A stretch of 51,775 nucleotides of DNA from positions 1-51,775 of the IMG/VR virus record IMGVR_UViG_3300029286_000055; one strand, 5' to 3'. Under the pieces are notes generated by a model, which was not told where the DNA came from, did not search any database, and saw only the letters and a list, made by a program, of their open reading frames with translations. Made by a program: the position numbers and the translations under genes. Source of the DNA: a virus. How positions within the stretch are numbered: position 1 is the stretch's first letter; the number at the start of each line of letters is the position of its first letter. Shown piece by piece: positions 33,604-42,028 of this stretch.

Positions 33604-35130
33604 ATGACAACCGAAGGTATCTTTGATTTCAAAACCCCTGTTAAAAAGAAGGAAGACCCCCAGGCTTTTCTTAAGCCAGTCGAACAAGCCCCTGTTCAAA
33701 ATGTTTTACCTGATAAATTCTTTATTATAAAGCCCTGGAAGCATCAACTTGATGCGATCAATAGGGCAATCAAGATGTATAATTATGCTTTCTTTTTCGA
33801 AGTGGGGGCAGGTAAAACGCTCGCCACAATCAACACTCTTCGCTTTAGATACTTCCAAGAAAACCGCGTAATGAAAACACTTATCCTCTGCCCTGTTGTT
33901 GTATGCGAAAATTGGCGGCGTGAGTTTCTGAAAAATTCTAAAGTAGATAAGTCGAAGCTGATTATTTTGAAAGGCTCAGGAAAGAAAAGAGTCGAAACAA
34001 TCTTAGACAGTACAAAGGAAGACACGGGGAAAATATTTATCACAAATTATGAAGCCCTTCAAATGGACCCCCTATTCGAAGCTATTAGAGCCTGGGGGCC
34101 TGAAGTTATTGTCGCTGATGAGGTACAACGTCTTAAATCCCCAAAGGCCGTAAGAACCAAGAAAGCGATAAAGCTTGGAGACATGGCAAAACATAGGTAC
34201 ATCTTGAGCGGTACTCCGATTCTAAACAATCCTATGGATATATGGAGTCAATACCGTTTCTTAGATAAGGGCGCATCATTTGATAAAAACTTTGTTGCCT
34301 TCCGCGCAAAATATTTTATTGATAAAAATGCGGGGATGCCAAAGCAAAAATATTTCCCCGATTGGAAGCCGCGCCCTGGGATCGCAGAGGAATTCAGCCA
34401 GAAAATATATGCCCTAGCTTCCAGGGCTTTGAAAAAGGATTGTCTCGATTTACCGCCGCTTGTTAAAACCCAAGTTTTTGCGGAGATGAGTGAAGACCAA
34501 ATGAGAATGTATGCCACGATGAAAAAAGCTTTTGTTGCCTACTTAGAAGACAGGGCCTGTGTAGCTCAGATCGCCCTCACAAAGTCCTTAAGGCTTCAAC
34601 AAATTGTTTCTGGGTACTTTATGGATGACGAGGGGAAAGAACATATTTATAATGATAACCCCCGCGTTGAAGTTCTTAGAGAGCTTTTGAAAGATATAAC
34701 CCCAGCAAACAAGGTTATAGTGTGGGCTTGTTTTCGAGAAAACTACAAGATGATAGAGAAAGTTTTGGAAGAAGAAAAAATACCCTACCGCGTTTTGGTA
34801 GGTGGGATGAAAGATAAGGATAGACAAACCGCCATAGATGACTTTGAAAAACAAGAGGATGTTAGGGTAATCGTAGGCAACCAAGGGGCTGGGGGCGTCG
34901 GTATCAATTTGATCGCAGCCAACACAATGATCTATTATAGCCGTGACTACTCGCTAGAAAAGGACATGCAGAGCGAGGCTAGGAATTATCGGGGGGGCTC
35001 AGAGATACACGACAAAGTTACCAGGATTGACATTGTAACCCCTGGGACTATTGACGACGCTATTCTTGATGCGCTATACAGCAAGAAAAATATGGCAGAG
35101 GAAATATTAACTTGGAAGAACAAGATATAA
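33604..35130 (+). CDS. SNF2-family DNA helicase / translocase
   Basis: This 508-residue SF2 ATPase has PWKHQLDAI (Q-like motif), VGAGKT at about residues 67-72 (motif I), VIVADEVQRLKSP with a DEVQ box in place of DEAH (motif II), ILSGTPILNN (motif III), and in the second RecA domain VIVGNQGAGGVGINLIAAN (motif V) and DMQSEARNYRGG (motif VI, QxxxRxxR-like). Phage SNF2 proteins are linked to replication or recombination. The gene starts the core replication cluster. The N-terminal 40 residues are proline-rich. Confidence 0.93.
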   Translation: MTTEGIFDFKTPVKKKEDPQAFLKPVEQAPVQNVLPDKFFIIKPWKHQLDAINRAIKMYNYAFFFEVGAGKTLATINTLRFRYFQENRVMKTLILCPVVVCENWRREFLKNSKVDKSKLIILKGSGKKRVETILDSTKEDTGKIFITNYEALQMDPLFEAIRAWGPEVIVADEVQRLKSPKAVRTKKAIKLGDMAKHRYILSGTPILNNPMDIWSQYRFLDKGASFDKNFVAFRAKYFIDKNAGMPKQKYFPDWKPRPGIAEEFSQKIYALASRALKKDCLDLPPLVKTQVFAEMSEDQMRMYATMKKAFVAYLEDRACVAQIALTKSLRLQQIVSGYFMDDEGKEHIYNDNPRVEVLRELLKDITPANKVIVWACFRENYKMIEKVLEEEKIPYRVLVGGMKDKDRQTAIDDFEKQEDVRVIVGNQGAGGVGINLIAANTMIYYSRDYSLEKDMQSEARNYRGGSEIHDKVTRIDIVTPGTIDDAILDALYSKKNMAEEILTWKNKI

Positions 35131-35759
35131 GTAGCCTTGTTTATGGGAATATATTGCTTGCCAAATCTAAAAAGAAAAGGCGGCTTATGTTTAAACCGTG
35201 GGGGATTGATGCCTGTTTTATTCAGGATGTTAGAGACCTGGGGGATAGCTATTCTGTGACTGCTAGAAGTAATAAAATATCGTATGATACCCGTTCTTTA
35301 AGCGATCTTATCGCACCACCAGTGGAGAAAATTGAAGTACATGCCCATGAGCGCAAGCTTCAAGAGGCTGCCAGAAAGCTTGCCTGGCTTTCTCCACTAA
35401 ATAAAAAAGAGGAAACGATAGATAAGAAAGAAGAGGAACAAAAAATTTCAGAGCCACATATTCAGAAACCAATTACCCCTGTTATAAGTGTGATTAAGGA
35501 TGGTAAATATTATAAAGAGGAACGCCCCCATTACATCCAAAAAAAGAAAGTTAATGGCGAGGAAGTTATCTATAAATGGTGTAGGCATAAGTTGAAAGAA
35601 CTTCGAAAGGACGTAGAGCAAGACAAGGAACAAAAGAATATTTCTTTTAATTCTGGTAGGTATGAAGTTCTTAACGATCTCTATGAGTTTTTATCCGAAA
35701 ATTTTAAAGAAAGCATTATGGTGAGTAATCTTGAACGAATGATAAATGGGGAGAAATAA
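35112..35759 (+). CDS. Early protein of unknown function with charged middle
   Basis: This 215-residue protein probably starts at TTG 35112, overlapping the helicase; an ATG at 35188 (MFKPWGIDACF) with AAGG upstream is a good alternative. It has a lysine-glutamate linker (KKEETIDKKEEEQKISEPHI) and a helical C terminus (YEVLNDLYEFLSENFKESIM). No motif is recognised. It may act with the helicase, given the overlap. Confidence 0.6.
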   Translation: MEEQDISSLVYGNILLAKSKKKRRLMFKPWGIDACFIQDVRDLGDSYSVTARSNKISYDTRSLSDLIAPPVEKIEVHAHERKLQEAARKLAWLSPLNKKEETIDKKEEEQKISEPHIQKPITPVISVIKDGKYYKEERPHYIQKKKVNGEEVIYKWCRHKLKELRKDVEQDKEQKNISFNSGRYEVLNDLYEFLSENFKESIMVSNLERMINGEK

Positions 35760-35762
35760 AGT

Positions 35763-36176
35763 ATGAAACCAGAAATGAAAATGTTAGTTGAGCAATTAAA
35801 ACGCCCAGAGCTTTGGGAGTTTGATGGATACAATCTTATCTTTAAAGAAACAAGAAAAAAGTTTTGGGTAGCGAATGGGTGGTTTTTCTTAGGGGATGGA
35901 ACCCCTGATAATTTTTCCCTATCTTTATTGGATAGGTGGCGTTTGTGGCCCCATGCGAAAGCGATGATAATAAGACTTAGTTTTTTCAGTAAGGGCTCCA
36001 ATTACTCTGAGATTACATTTGATCCGTCAAAGGATATGAAAAGGCCGATGCACAAACTTATTGATGAATACGCGGAAAAGTTTTGCGAAAAAGCAAATAA
36101 AGAAAATCAAGAGCATGAAAGAAAGTGTGAAGAGGCTGAAAAAATTGGCATTAATAAATTTAGTGGGGTAAGTTAA
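35763..36176 (+). CDS. Early protein of unknown function
   Basis: This 137-residue protein begins MKPEMKMLVEQLKRPELWEF and contains many tryptophans (FWVANGWFFLGDGTPDNF, RWRLWPHAK). The C terminus is a charged helix (EKANKENQEHERKCEEAEK). No family is recognised. It lies between the helicase cluster and a variant promoter. Confidence 0.6.
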   Translation: MKPEMKMLVEQLKRPELWEFDGYNLIFKETRKKFWVANGWFFLGDGTPDNFSLSLLDRWRLWPHAKAMIIRLSFFSKGSNYSEITFDPSKDMKRPMHKLIDEYAEKFCEKANKENQEHERKCEEAEKIGINKFSGVS

Positions 36177-36183
36177 TTTTTAC

Positions 36184-36214
36184 TTGCAAAAGGTAAATTA
36201 AATTTGTAAAACAA
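36184..36214 (+). promoter_or_regulatory. Possible promoter with variant TTGTAAAACAA motif
   Basis: TTGCAA at 36184-36189 and TAAAAC at 36207-36212 are 17 bases apart. The motif TTGTAAAACAA at 36204-36214 differs by one base from TTGTTAAACAA and covers the -10 region. It stands 27 bases before the next start. The promoter is weak by sequence and the motif match imperfect. Confidence 0.4.
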
Positions 36215-36240
36215 TATTCTAATTACAAGAAAGGATTATC

Positions 36241-36480
36241 ATGAAAGCGATTGTTGTTATCGAAACAAAGGACGGAAAAGACTTCAATATCGGGTTTAAC
36301 TATGACGCCGAGGGAAGCAATCGAGGAATTAAATGCGCTGTCATGCAGCACATTATTAACGTAACGAGAGCCGCTGCCCTGCAAGCGATCGAGTACATCA
36401 ATAAGGGAAAGATTGTTCTTTGTCCCCCCGCATCTGTCCAAGATGAAATGATCAAAAAAGAAATGGAGCAAAAGCAATGA
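36241..36480 (+). CDS. Small early protein, possibly virus-specific
   Basis: This 79-residue protein has AAAGGA before its ATG. It begins MKAIVVIETKDGKDFNIGFN and ends in a charged helix (ASVQDEMIKKEMEQKQ). The stop overlaps the next start. The strand-rich start and helical end give no clear family. Confidence 0.62.
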   Translation: MKAIVVIETKDGKDFNIGFNYDAEGSNRGIKCAVMQHIINVTRAAALQAIEYINKGKIVLCPPASVQDEMIKKEMEQKQ

Positions 36481-36947
36481 GTACACAATTAACCGAAGCC
36501 GTAAGTAATTGCGTAGCAGAACAACTAGACACGATAAAAGAGTTTGACGAGATTTGCCGTTGTTCAGCCGCATTGAGGGCAAAAAAAGATGAGTTAGACA
36601 AAGAAGTAAAGGACGTTTCTGAGCAGCTTGAAGAGTATAAGGCAAAAATTTTATCATATCTCGAACACTATGAAAAAACAAAGTACATTGCAGCAGGATA
36701 TACTTTCTACATTCAAGAAAGATTCCCCGTCAAGATGCCCCAAGACCTTGAGAAGAAAGAAACCTTTTTTAGTTTTCTTAAAGATCGAGGTATCTATAAT
36801 GAGCTTATCACCGTCAACTCTCAGACACTCAATTCGTTTTATTCTAAAGAAATGGAGAAAGCTATTGAAGAGGGAAACGTTGATTTTAAAGTCCCTGGGA
36901 TTGATGAACCAAAGGTAATTAAAAATGTAATGATGAGAAAAGCATAG
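36477..36947 (+). CDS. Phage recombination-module protein, helical, unknown function
   Basis: This 156-residue protein has an N-terminal coiled coil (SAALRAKKDELDKEVKDVSE) and a C-terminal segment ETFFSFLKDRGIYNELITVN followed by SQTLNSFYSKEM. That segment resembles a group of phage proteins found next to recombination or single-strand-binding genes. It is followed by a hairpin. A Gam-like or ssDNA-protein partner role is possible but unproven. Confidence 0.62.
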   Translation: MSTQLTEAVSNCVAEQLDTIKEFDEICRCSAALRAKKDELDKEVKDVSEQLEEYKAKILSYLEHYEKTKYIAAGYTFYIQERFPVKMPQDLEKKETFFSFLKDRGIYNELITVNSQTLNSFYSKEMEKAIEEGNVDFKVPGIDEPKVIKNVMMRKA

Positions 36948-36988
36948 CCGATGGGTTTTAGAGGGTCTAAACCCCAGCCGCTATTTTT
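36944..36988 (+). terminator. Imperfect hairpin with T-tract after the 156-residue gene
   Basis: A long imperfect stem pairs ATAGC, GGG and TTTAGA on the left with TCTAAA, CCC and GCTAT on the right, followed by five T residues (36984-36988). It overlaps the stop codon. It probably reduces read-through into the gene at 37007, which lacks an obvious promoter. Confidence 0.6.
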
Positions 36989-37006
36989 GATTAGAGGATA
37001 GTTAAA

Positions 37007-37798
37007 ATGAGTAAAGAGAAAAAAGAAAAGGTTGAAGAAAAAAAGGAAGTAGCCCTTGAGGTAAAAAAAGATGCCCAGGTTGCGCTCTATCAAGAGCTAA
37101 TGGACAAAACGCCGCTTGATTCCCGCGATTTCATTGTACCAAAGATTCTTTTGATGCAGGGAATGTCAGACGCTGTAACAAGTGAAAGAGCTGTCCCAGG
37201 TGAAATGAGGGATTCTATCGACAACAAGAAACTTGGAGACAAGACTAATCCGGTTGAGATTATCCCCTTCAAGATGTTCAAGTCATGGGTTATCTATAAA
37301 GAGGTAAACGGTAAAGATGAGTATGTTGAGCAAGTACCGTTTTCACCTGAAAACTCCGATTGGAAGTGGGAAGCTGTTGTTAATGGGGAAAAACTTAGAC
37401 GTGACCAGGCGATTAATTATTTCTGCCTTATCCCCTCTGAGATTAAAGAAGGAGTTTACTTTCCTTATCTCATGTCATTTAGGCGTACATCTTATTTTGC
37501 GGGAAGAAAACTTGAAACAGCTAGGGCAAAACTTCAGAAGTTTGGTAAGCCTGTTTCATCGAAAACGTTTCTTATCTCGGCCAATAAGACAGAAAACGAC
37601 AAAGGGGTATTCTATACATTTGATGTAACGATGGGTAGAAACTCTGAAGATATTGAACTCGCCGCCGTTAAGGTTTGGATGGAAGAAATGAAGCACCAAG
37701 CTATCAAGGTTGATGACAGCGATCTCAAAAAAGACACTGCCCCAGGACCCTCGGCCCCCGTATCGAATGAACCAATCAAGGGTGAGATTAATTTTTAA
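37007..37798 (+). CDS. Putative ssDNA-binding protein
   Basis: This 263-residue protein has a lysine-glutamate-rich start (MSKEKKEKVEEKKEVALEVK), a core beginning DFIVPKILLMQGMSDAVTSE, then PGEMRDSIDNKKLGDKTNPV, and EIIPFKMFKSWVIY, and a disordered end (PGPSAPVSNEPIKGEINF). Phage proteins with this VPKIxLMQ layout are often next to polymerase and nuclease genes and have been taken as single-strand-binding or annealing proteins. The family call is from memory of similar proteins and is tentative. Confidence 0.6.
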   Translation: MSKEKKEKVEEKKEVALEVKKDAQVALYQELMDKTPLDSRDFIVPKILLMQGMSDAVTSERAVPGEMRDSIDNKKLGDKTNPVEIIPFKMFKSWVIYKEVNGKDEYVEQVPFSPENSDWKWEAVVNGEKLRRDQAINYFCLIPSEIKEGVYFPYLMSFRRTSYFAGRKLETARAKLQKFGKPVSSKTFLISANKTENDKGVFYTFDVTMGRNSEDIELAAVKVWMEEMKHQAIKVDDSDLKKDTAPGPSAPVSNEPIKGEINF

Positions 37799-38007
37799 TG
37801 TCTGAAGAAACCAAACGATCCCTAGTGCTAGGCACTAGGGTTAAGATCAAAAAAGAAAACTCCTGCTGGGACGGGCAAGAGGGCGTTATTGACGCGGTTT
37901 TCGAACCGCTTGGGAGTCGCCACTATTTTGGTGTCCATTTCAAAAAACAAAATCGGGTGATTTGCTTTTCACCCAAACATCTTGAGGTTATTTATAATGT
38001 TACCTAA
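37798..38007 (+). CDS. Small KOW/SH3-like protein
   Basis: This 69-residue protein reads LGTRVKIKKENSCWDGQEGV followed by IDAVFEPLGSRHYFGVHF, the strand pattern of a KOW or SH3-like barrel. Such small domains bind nucleic acids or protein partners. Its start overlaps the stop before it and its end overlaps the next start. Confidence 0.6.
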   Translation: MSEETKRSLVLGTRVKIKKENSCWDGQEGVIDAVFEPLGSRHYFGVHFKKQNRVICFSPKHLEVIYNVT

Positions 38008-38167
38008 AGACGCTGTGCAGTATACTTGCCCATTCATAAAGCAGCACTGCATAAATATTAAATGTATGCTTTGGGTTAATCATTCAAACGGGCGGGGGTG
38101 CTGCATATTTTACGAACTAACAGAGCTTTCTCATGCAATTTTAACTGGAGTAAAAAATAATGACTGA
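37997..38167 (+). CDS. Cysteine-rich small protein, possibly metal binding
   Basis: This 56-residue protein begins at ATG 37997 with GAGG upstream; a TTG at 37982 is less likely. Cysteines are placed as YTCPFIKQHC, IKCMLW and GRGCCIFYEL, five in 26 residues, with one histidine between. This fits a zinc or iron-sulfur site. It overlaps the exonuclease start. Function is unknown. Confidence 0.62.
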   Translation: MLPKDAVQYTCPFIKQHCINIKCMLWVNHSNGRGCCIFYELTELSHAILTGVKNND

Positions 38168-38939
38168 TACCGAGTACCTATCAAACTGCCAGCAAGAAAA
38201 TATCCCCGATATTGGCCCCACGTATCTTTTAGGCATTGACTTCGAAACTACGGGAACAGACTTAGAGAACGACAATATAATTGAAGTTGGCCTAGTTCTA
38301 TTTGATTGGGATAAGAAAAAACCAATTGTCGTGAAAGATTTTTTTATTGATTGGTCTGCCTATCCGTTCAAAATTTCAAAAGAGATAAGCGATCTCACTG
38401 GAATTTATGACGTGTACCTTTCAACATTCGGAGTAATCCCAGAGGAAGCCCTTAGAGAAATCAAAACCATGATGACTTTTGCAAAGTACATTGTGGCGTA
38501 TAACGGTAATGAATTTGATAAACCCATGCTTATTAATAACGGCAAACGTTTTGCCTTCGATTTTAGTGGAAGACACTGGCTTGACGTGATGACAGATATC
38601 GACTACCCCGAAAGCATCGACACAAGAAAGCTAGAGTTTTTAGCGGCAAAGCATGGCTTCCTGAATCCCTTTGCTCATCGCGCTGTGTTCGATGTTTTGA
38701 CCATGTTCAAAATAATGTCTCAGTATGACCTTGATAAAATAGTAGAGCTTGCAAAAACCCCAATGATAGAGATAAGAGCTAATGTGAACTATGATGATAG
38801 AGAAAAAGCAAAAAAACTAAAATATCAATGGGATGGGACGAGGAAGCTATGGACAAAAAAGGTAAAAGAAATATTCATAAAAATAGAAGAGGAAAAAGCA
38901 AGCGTGTTGGGCGTCCGAGTGTCGCGCTTGGGCGTGTAG
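38160..38939 (+). CDS. DnaQ-like 3'-5' exonuclease with DUF5710-like tail
   Basis: This 259-residue protein has DEDDh exonuclease motifs: GIDFETTGTDLENDNIIEVG (Exo I), YIVAYNGNEFDKPML (Exo II) and FAHRAVFDVLTMF (Exo III with the HxxxxD pair). The last 55 residues (NVNYDDREKAKKLKYQWDG, RKLWTKK) resemble the DUF5710 domain, which is often joined to nucleic-acid enzymes. The enzyme could proofread for the family A polymerase just downstream or degrade host nucleic acid. The 3' end overlaps another frame. Confidence 0.88.
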   Translation: MTDTEYLSNCQQENIPDIGPTYLLGIDFETTGTDLENDNIIEVGLVLFDWDKKKPIVVKDFFIDWSAYPFKISKEISDLTGIYDVYLSTFGVIPEEALREIKTMMTFAKYIVAYNGNEFDKPMLINNGKRFAFDFSGRHWLDVMTDIDYPESIDTRKLEFLAAKHGFLNPFAHRAVFDVLTMFKIMSQYDLDKIVELAKTPMIEIRANVNYDDREKAKKLKYQWDGTRKLWTKKVKEIFIKIEEEKASVLGVRVSRLGV

Positions 38940-39136
38940 GAAATTGGTATAAGCCAGCGGGGAAAGTTATGTTATCCATTCGGATTGATAAAGAGGTAAA
39001 GAAAAATATTTCCCTACTTGCGAAAAGTACGGGGACAACCGTTTCAACCATTGTTATAAAGCTTTTAAGCATGTGTTTTTCAAACAAGAGTAACGTAGAA
39101 AGGTCAATAAAAAAGTATGTTAGTAACCCGCGATAA
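38849..39136 (+). CDS. Ribbon-helix-helix DNA-binding protein with basic arm
   Basis: Starting at 38849 with GAGG five bases upstream the protein has 95 residues: a basic N terminus with KRVGRPSVALGRVG and a ribbon-helix-helix core MLSIRIDKEVKKNISLLAKS followed by TGTTVSTIVIKLLSM. A later start at 38969 with GGGGAAA upstream would leave just the core. The first 91 bases overlap the exonuclease gene in another frame. It is a good candidate for the regulator that binds the repeated TTGTTWAACAA motif or the GTTAAC cluster. Confidence 0.68.
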   Translation: MDKKGKRNIHKNRRGKSKRVGRPSVALGRVGNWYKPAGKVMLSIRIDKEVKKNISLLAKSTGTTVSTIVIKLLSMCFSNKSNVERSIKKYVSNPR

Positions 39137-40919
39137 TTATGATCAGGTTTTAAAAGAGCTTTCTTTATGTCAAATGTTTGCTCTTGATACTGAGACAACG
39201 GGCCTCGATATCCATAGGGGCGACAAGCTCTTTGCTATCATAATTAGAACATACAATAATGTTTATTATTTCAACTTCAAACAATATGAACTTTCCCTTT
39301 CTTCCGACGAAGTACTTGGCGATTTTCACCTAGTAATGCTTCAACAAATCTTCGACAACGAAAACGCCACGTGGTTTATCCACAACGCTAAATTTGATAT
39401 GGCAGCCCTTGGAAACGAGAGCCTTGAAATAAAAGGGCGCGTTCATTGCACCGCTGCAATCCATAGGGTCATTAGAAATGATCTTATGAATTATGAACTA
39501 GAAACACTTGCCAAAGTTGTTGGGATGAAAAAATCAAAAGAGGTTGACCAATACATAAAAGACTATGGCCTCGTTACTGTCGAATGGATAGAAGGAAAAA
39601 AACTAGAGCGTAAGCACTTTGATAAAGTACCGTTCGAAATCATGCATCAATATGCGTGTATGGACGTTAGCATCTGTTGGACGCTTGGCCTCTATCAACT
39701 AAAAGAACTTGAAAGGTTAGATCAGGAAAAACCCCAGGGGCTTCCTTCTATACTTGGCGTGTACTATAACGAATGCGAAGTCACAAAGGTTTGCTACCAA
39801 ATGGAGAGGCTTGGGGCCCTTGTTGATATACCCTACTCCAAAAAAGCCCTGGAAGCCGAGCGTATAAATGCAAGTAATACAGAGAAAGAATTCTATAGAC
39901 TAACTGACATAACTTTTTGTGACTCTGCAAAAGTGTTTGTTGAAGCGTTCACAAAGCTTGGGTTAAAATATGGAACCACAGAAAAGGGGAACCCCTCTTT
40001 TAAAGAAGACATACTAGAAAAAATTGATCATCCGATAGCCCAGGTTATTTTAGATTACCGCGCTGCGAATAAGAAGGCTTCGACCCACTATGCAAATTTT
40101 ATTTATTACGCCGATAAGTGGGGGCGCATTCATGCGAATCTAAAACAGTTTGGAACAAACACTGGTCGAATAAGTTGCGCCGCGCCAAATTTCCAAAACC
40201 TCAATAAAGAAGAGGACGTTGAAGAAGAGCTTTTAGTTCGTAGGGCGTTTGTTCCAACCCCAGGGTTTTTGTACGCCATGATTGACTATGATCAAATGGA
40301 GTACCGTCTTTTACTTGAGAGCTGCAAGGAAATGAATGTCATAGATAAAATATTATATGACAAGCTTGACGTGCATGAAGCCACGGCCCGCATGATGGGG
40401 GTTACAAGAGACAGAGCAAAGACGTTAAACTTCATGCTTTTATATGGGGGCGGGATTATAAAGCTTGCGAAGATGTTAAAAATATCTTCAGACGAAGCGG
40501 CTAGGGTAAAAAGAAAATACTTTGACAGCCTTCCAAATGTTTGCAGCTACACTCGAAGAATTATCGAAAAGGCTGGGCTGCAAGGAAAAGTTCGAAATTG
40601 GTTTGGAAGAGTTTGTCATTGCCGCGATAAGAATTTTGCTTACACTCTTGTTGATCATTTAATCCAAGGGGGATGTGCTGACGTTGTTAAGATCGCAATG
40701 GTTAGGCTTTTTAAATTCTTGGAACCCTACAAATCAAGAATGGTTTTACAAGTACATGATGAGATTCTTTTTGAAATACACGAAAGTGAGATTTCAATTA
40801 TTCCAAAACTTCAAGAAATAATGTCGAGCGTTTTTCCATATTCAAAACTGCCGTTAACATGCTCAGTATCTCATTCTCGAAAAAGCTGGGCAGATAAAGT
40901 GAAGGGGCTACCTACATGA
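39117..40919 (+). CDS. DNA polymerase, family A
   Basis: This 600-residue polymerase has an N-terminal 3'-5' exonuclease domain (LDTETTGLDIHRG near residue 23, WFIHNAKFDMAALG, YACMDVSICW) and a C-terminal polymerase domain with motif A AMIDYDQMEYRLLLESC, motif B RDRAKTLNFMLLYGGG and motif C LQVHDEILFEI. No 5'-nuclease domain is present, as is usual for phage enzymes. It should replicate the phage genome together with the primase-helicase. The start overlaps the ribbon-helix-helix gene by 20 bases. Confidence 0.95.
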   Translation: MLVTRDNYDQVLKELSLCQMFALDTETTGLDIHRGDKLFAIIIRTYNNVYYFNFKQYELSLSSDEVLGDFHLVMLQQIFDNENATWFIHNAKFDMAALGNESLEIKGRVHCTAAIHRVIRNDLMNYELETLAKVVGMKKSKEVDQYIKDYGLVTVEWIEGKKLERKHFDKVPFEIMHQYACMDVSICWTLGLYQLKELERLDQEKPQGLPSILGVYYNECEVTKVCYQMERLGALVDIPYSKKALEAERINASNTEKEFYRLTDITFCDSAKVFVEAFTKLGLKYGTTEKGNPSFKEDILEKIDHPIAQVILDYRAANKKASTHYANFIYYADKWGRIHANLKQFGTNTGRISCAAPNFQNLNKEEDVEEELLVRRAFVPTPGFLYAMIDYDQMEYRLLLESCKEMNVIDKILYDKLDVHEATARMMGVTRDRAKTLNFMLLYGGGIIKLAKMLKISSDEAARVKRKYFDSLPNVCSYTRRIIEKAGLQGKVRNWFGRVCHCRDKNFAYTLVDHLIQGGCADVVKIAMVRLFKFLEPYKSRMVLQVHDEILFEIHESEISIIPKLQEIMSSVFPYSKLPLTCSVSHSRKSWADKVKGLPT

Positions 40920-41125
40920 AGTATTTTTTTAAAGTACCAATTTTTTGTTACGCTATTGGCTATGTTGAGGCCGCAAATGCTAATGAGGCTTTTGAGAAAG
41001 CAAAAGAAGAGACACTTTTAGGACCACATATATGCACATGTTGCTCTGCGGATATTGAATTTTCCTCTGTAAACAAAGAGGGTGAGGTAATATTAAGACC
41101 AATTACAATAGGGGAGGATACCTGA
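40916..41125 (+). CDS. Small protein with CTCC motif
   Basis: This 69-residue protein starts in an ATGA overlap with the polymerase stop. It begins MKYFFKVPIFCYAIGYVEAA and has PHICTCCSADIEFSSVNKEG. A small alpha/beta fold with a cysteine cluster is likely. Function is unknown. Confidence 0.6.
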   Translation: MKYFFKVPIFCYAIGYVEAANANEAFEKAKEETLLGPHICTCCSADIEFSSVNKEGEVILRPITIGEDT

Positions 41126-41418
41126 TGACAAAATCAAGTAACGAGAGGGTACATAATAGGGCGCGGAAACTGAAGATTAAGAATAAAGAATTTATTCGGA
41201 AAGTCGAAGCTAAGATATTAGAGCAACGTGATGAGAGAATCAACAAAATTGTTTTCGGACAATTCGAAGATACCCCTGCTCTGATAAGAACACCCAAAGA
41301 AAATACGGGGGTTAGCTCTCTTATACCCAGCGATGAAAAAGAAGAGTCAAAGGATAATGTAACTTTTATAGGCAAATTCAAAAAGACGGTTAAGGAGAAA
41401 CTTGGCAAAGCAAGCTGA
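41125..41418 (+). CDS. Basic early protein of unknown function
   Basis: This 97-residue protein has a very basic helical N-terminal half (VHNRARKLKIKNKEFIRKVE) and a more acidic C terminus (IPSDEKEESKDNVTF, KFKKTVKEKLGKAS). Its start shares bases with the previous stop. It overlaps the nuclease start by 17 bases. Nucleic-acid binding is suggested by charge alone. Confidence 0.6.
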   Translation: MTKSSNERVHNRARKLKIKNKEFIRKVEAKILEQRDERINKIVFGQFEDTPALIRTPKENTGVSSLIPSDEKEESKDNVTFIGKFKKTVKEKLGKAS

Positions 41419-41716
41419 AACAAAATTTAAAGAGCGGGTTATCGCCGATCTAAGGACGCTCCAAGGTACTTGGTTTTTCAAAACCCAAGAGGTATCGCTT
41501 CATGGAATCCCCGATCTTATAATCTGTATTTGGGGGCTTTTTATTGCAATCGAGCTAAAGAGAGGCAAAAAAGAAAGACCCGACAATATTCAGAGTTACA
41601 CTCTTGGGCAGATAAGAAAAAAAGCACATGGAGTTACTTATGTTGCCTTCCCAGAGAATTGGGACGAGATTTTCGAAGAGCTTAAAAATATGGCAGATTT
41701 TACAGAGGTAGCGTAA
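41402..41716 (+). CDS. VRR-NUC-type nuclease
   Basis: This 104-residue protein starts at TTG 41402 with AAGGAG close ahead. It has the VRR-NUC layout: LHGIPDLIICIWGLFIAIEL followed by KRGKKER gives the GxPD and ExK catalytic elements of the PD-(D/E)XK fold. Stand-alone VRR-NUC proteins of about this size are common in phages and are linked to recombination or Holliday-junction processing. It is the last gene of the rightward replication cluster. Confidence 0.85.
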   Translation: MAKQAETKFKERVIADLRTLQGTWFFKTQEVSLHGIPDLIICIWGLFIAIELKRGKKERPDNIQSYTLGQIRKKAHGVTYVAFPENWDEIFEELKNMADFTEVA

Positions 41717-41721
41717 TCTTT

Positions 41722-41925
41722 CTAAGTTTTTTTGATTTTAATTCTTTGTTGCACTTCAATTGATTCTAGTTCCCCGAAAATTATTTCTTGATCTTTACCC
41801 TTACCCATGAGGGTTAGGTATTTTTCAATATCAATCCTACTTTCAAACTGTTGCACGTTAGAGGCTATAAAATACTTTCTTTTTATTTTGTAAATTCTTT
41901 TCTTTTTTTCGTTCATTTCTTTCAT
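41722..41925 (-). CDS. Small basic protein opposite to the early operon
   Basis: This 67-residue protein begins MKEMNEKKKRIYKIKRKYFI and then reads ASNVQQFESRIDIEKYLTLM. It is transcribed towards the nuclease gene, against its neighbours, and shares a divergent control region with the gene at 42029. A regulator is an obvious guess from the arrangement, but no DNA-binding motif is clear. Confidence 0.55.
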   Translation of the reverse strand: MKEMNEKKKRIYKIKRKYFIASNVQQFESRIDIEKYLTLMGKGKDQEIIFGELESIEVQQRIKIKKT

Positions 41926-41931
41926 TCTTTT

Positions 41932-41975
41932 CTTGTATATTGTTAAACAAAATGCTAGCTTAAAAAGTATACAAG
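41932..41975. promoter_or_regulatory. Divergent control region with TTGTTAAACAA motif
   Basis: CTTGTATA at 41932-41939 and TATACAAG at 41968-41975 form a perfect 8-base inverted repeat; each arm contains TATACA, a good -10 box for its direction. TTGTTAAACAA lies at 41940-41950 directly beside the left arm. This is an attractive two-way operator-promoter between the genes at 41925 (minus) and 42029 (plus). A -35 box TAAACA (41944-41949) is 18 bases from the rightward -10. Confidence 0.6.
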
Positions 41976-42028
41976 AAAGGTACGAAGTAAAAAAGGGGCA
42001 TTAATTTTTTCTTAGAAAGGGCGAGTCG

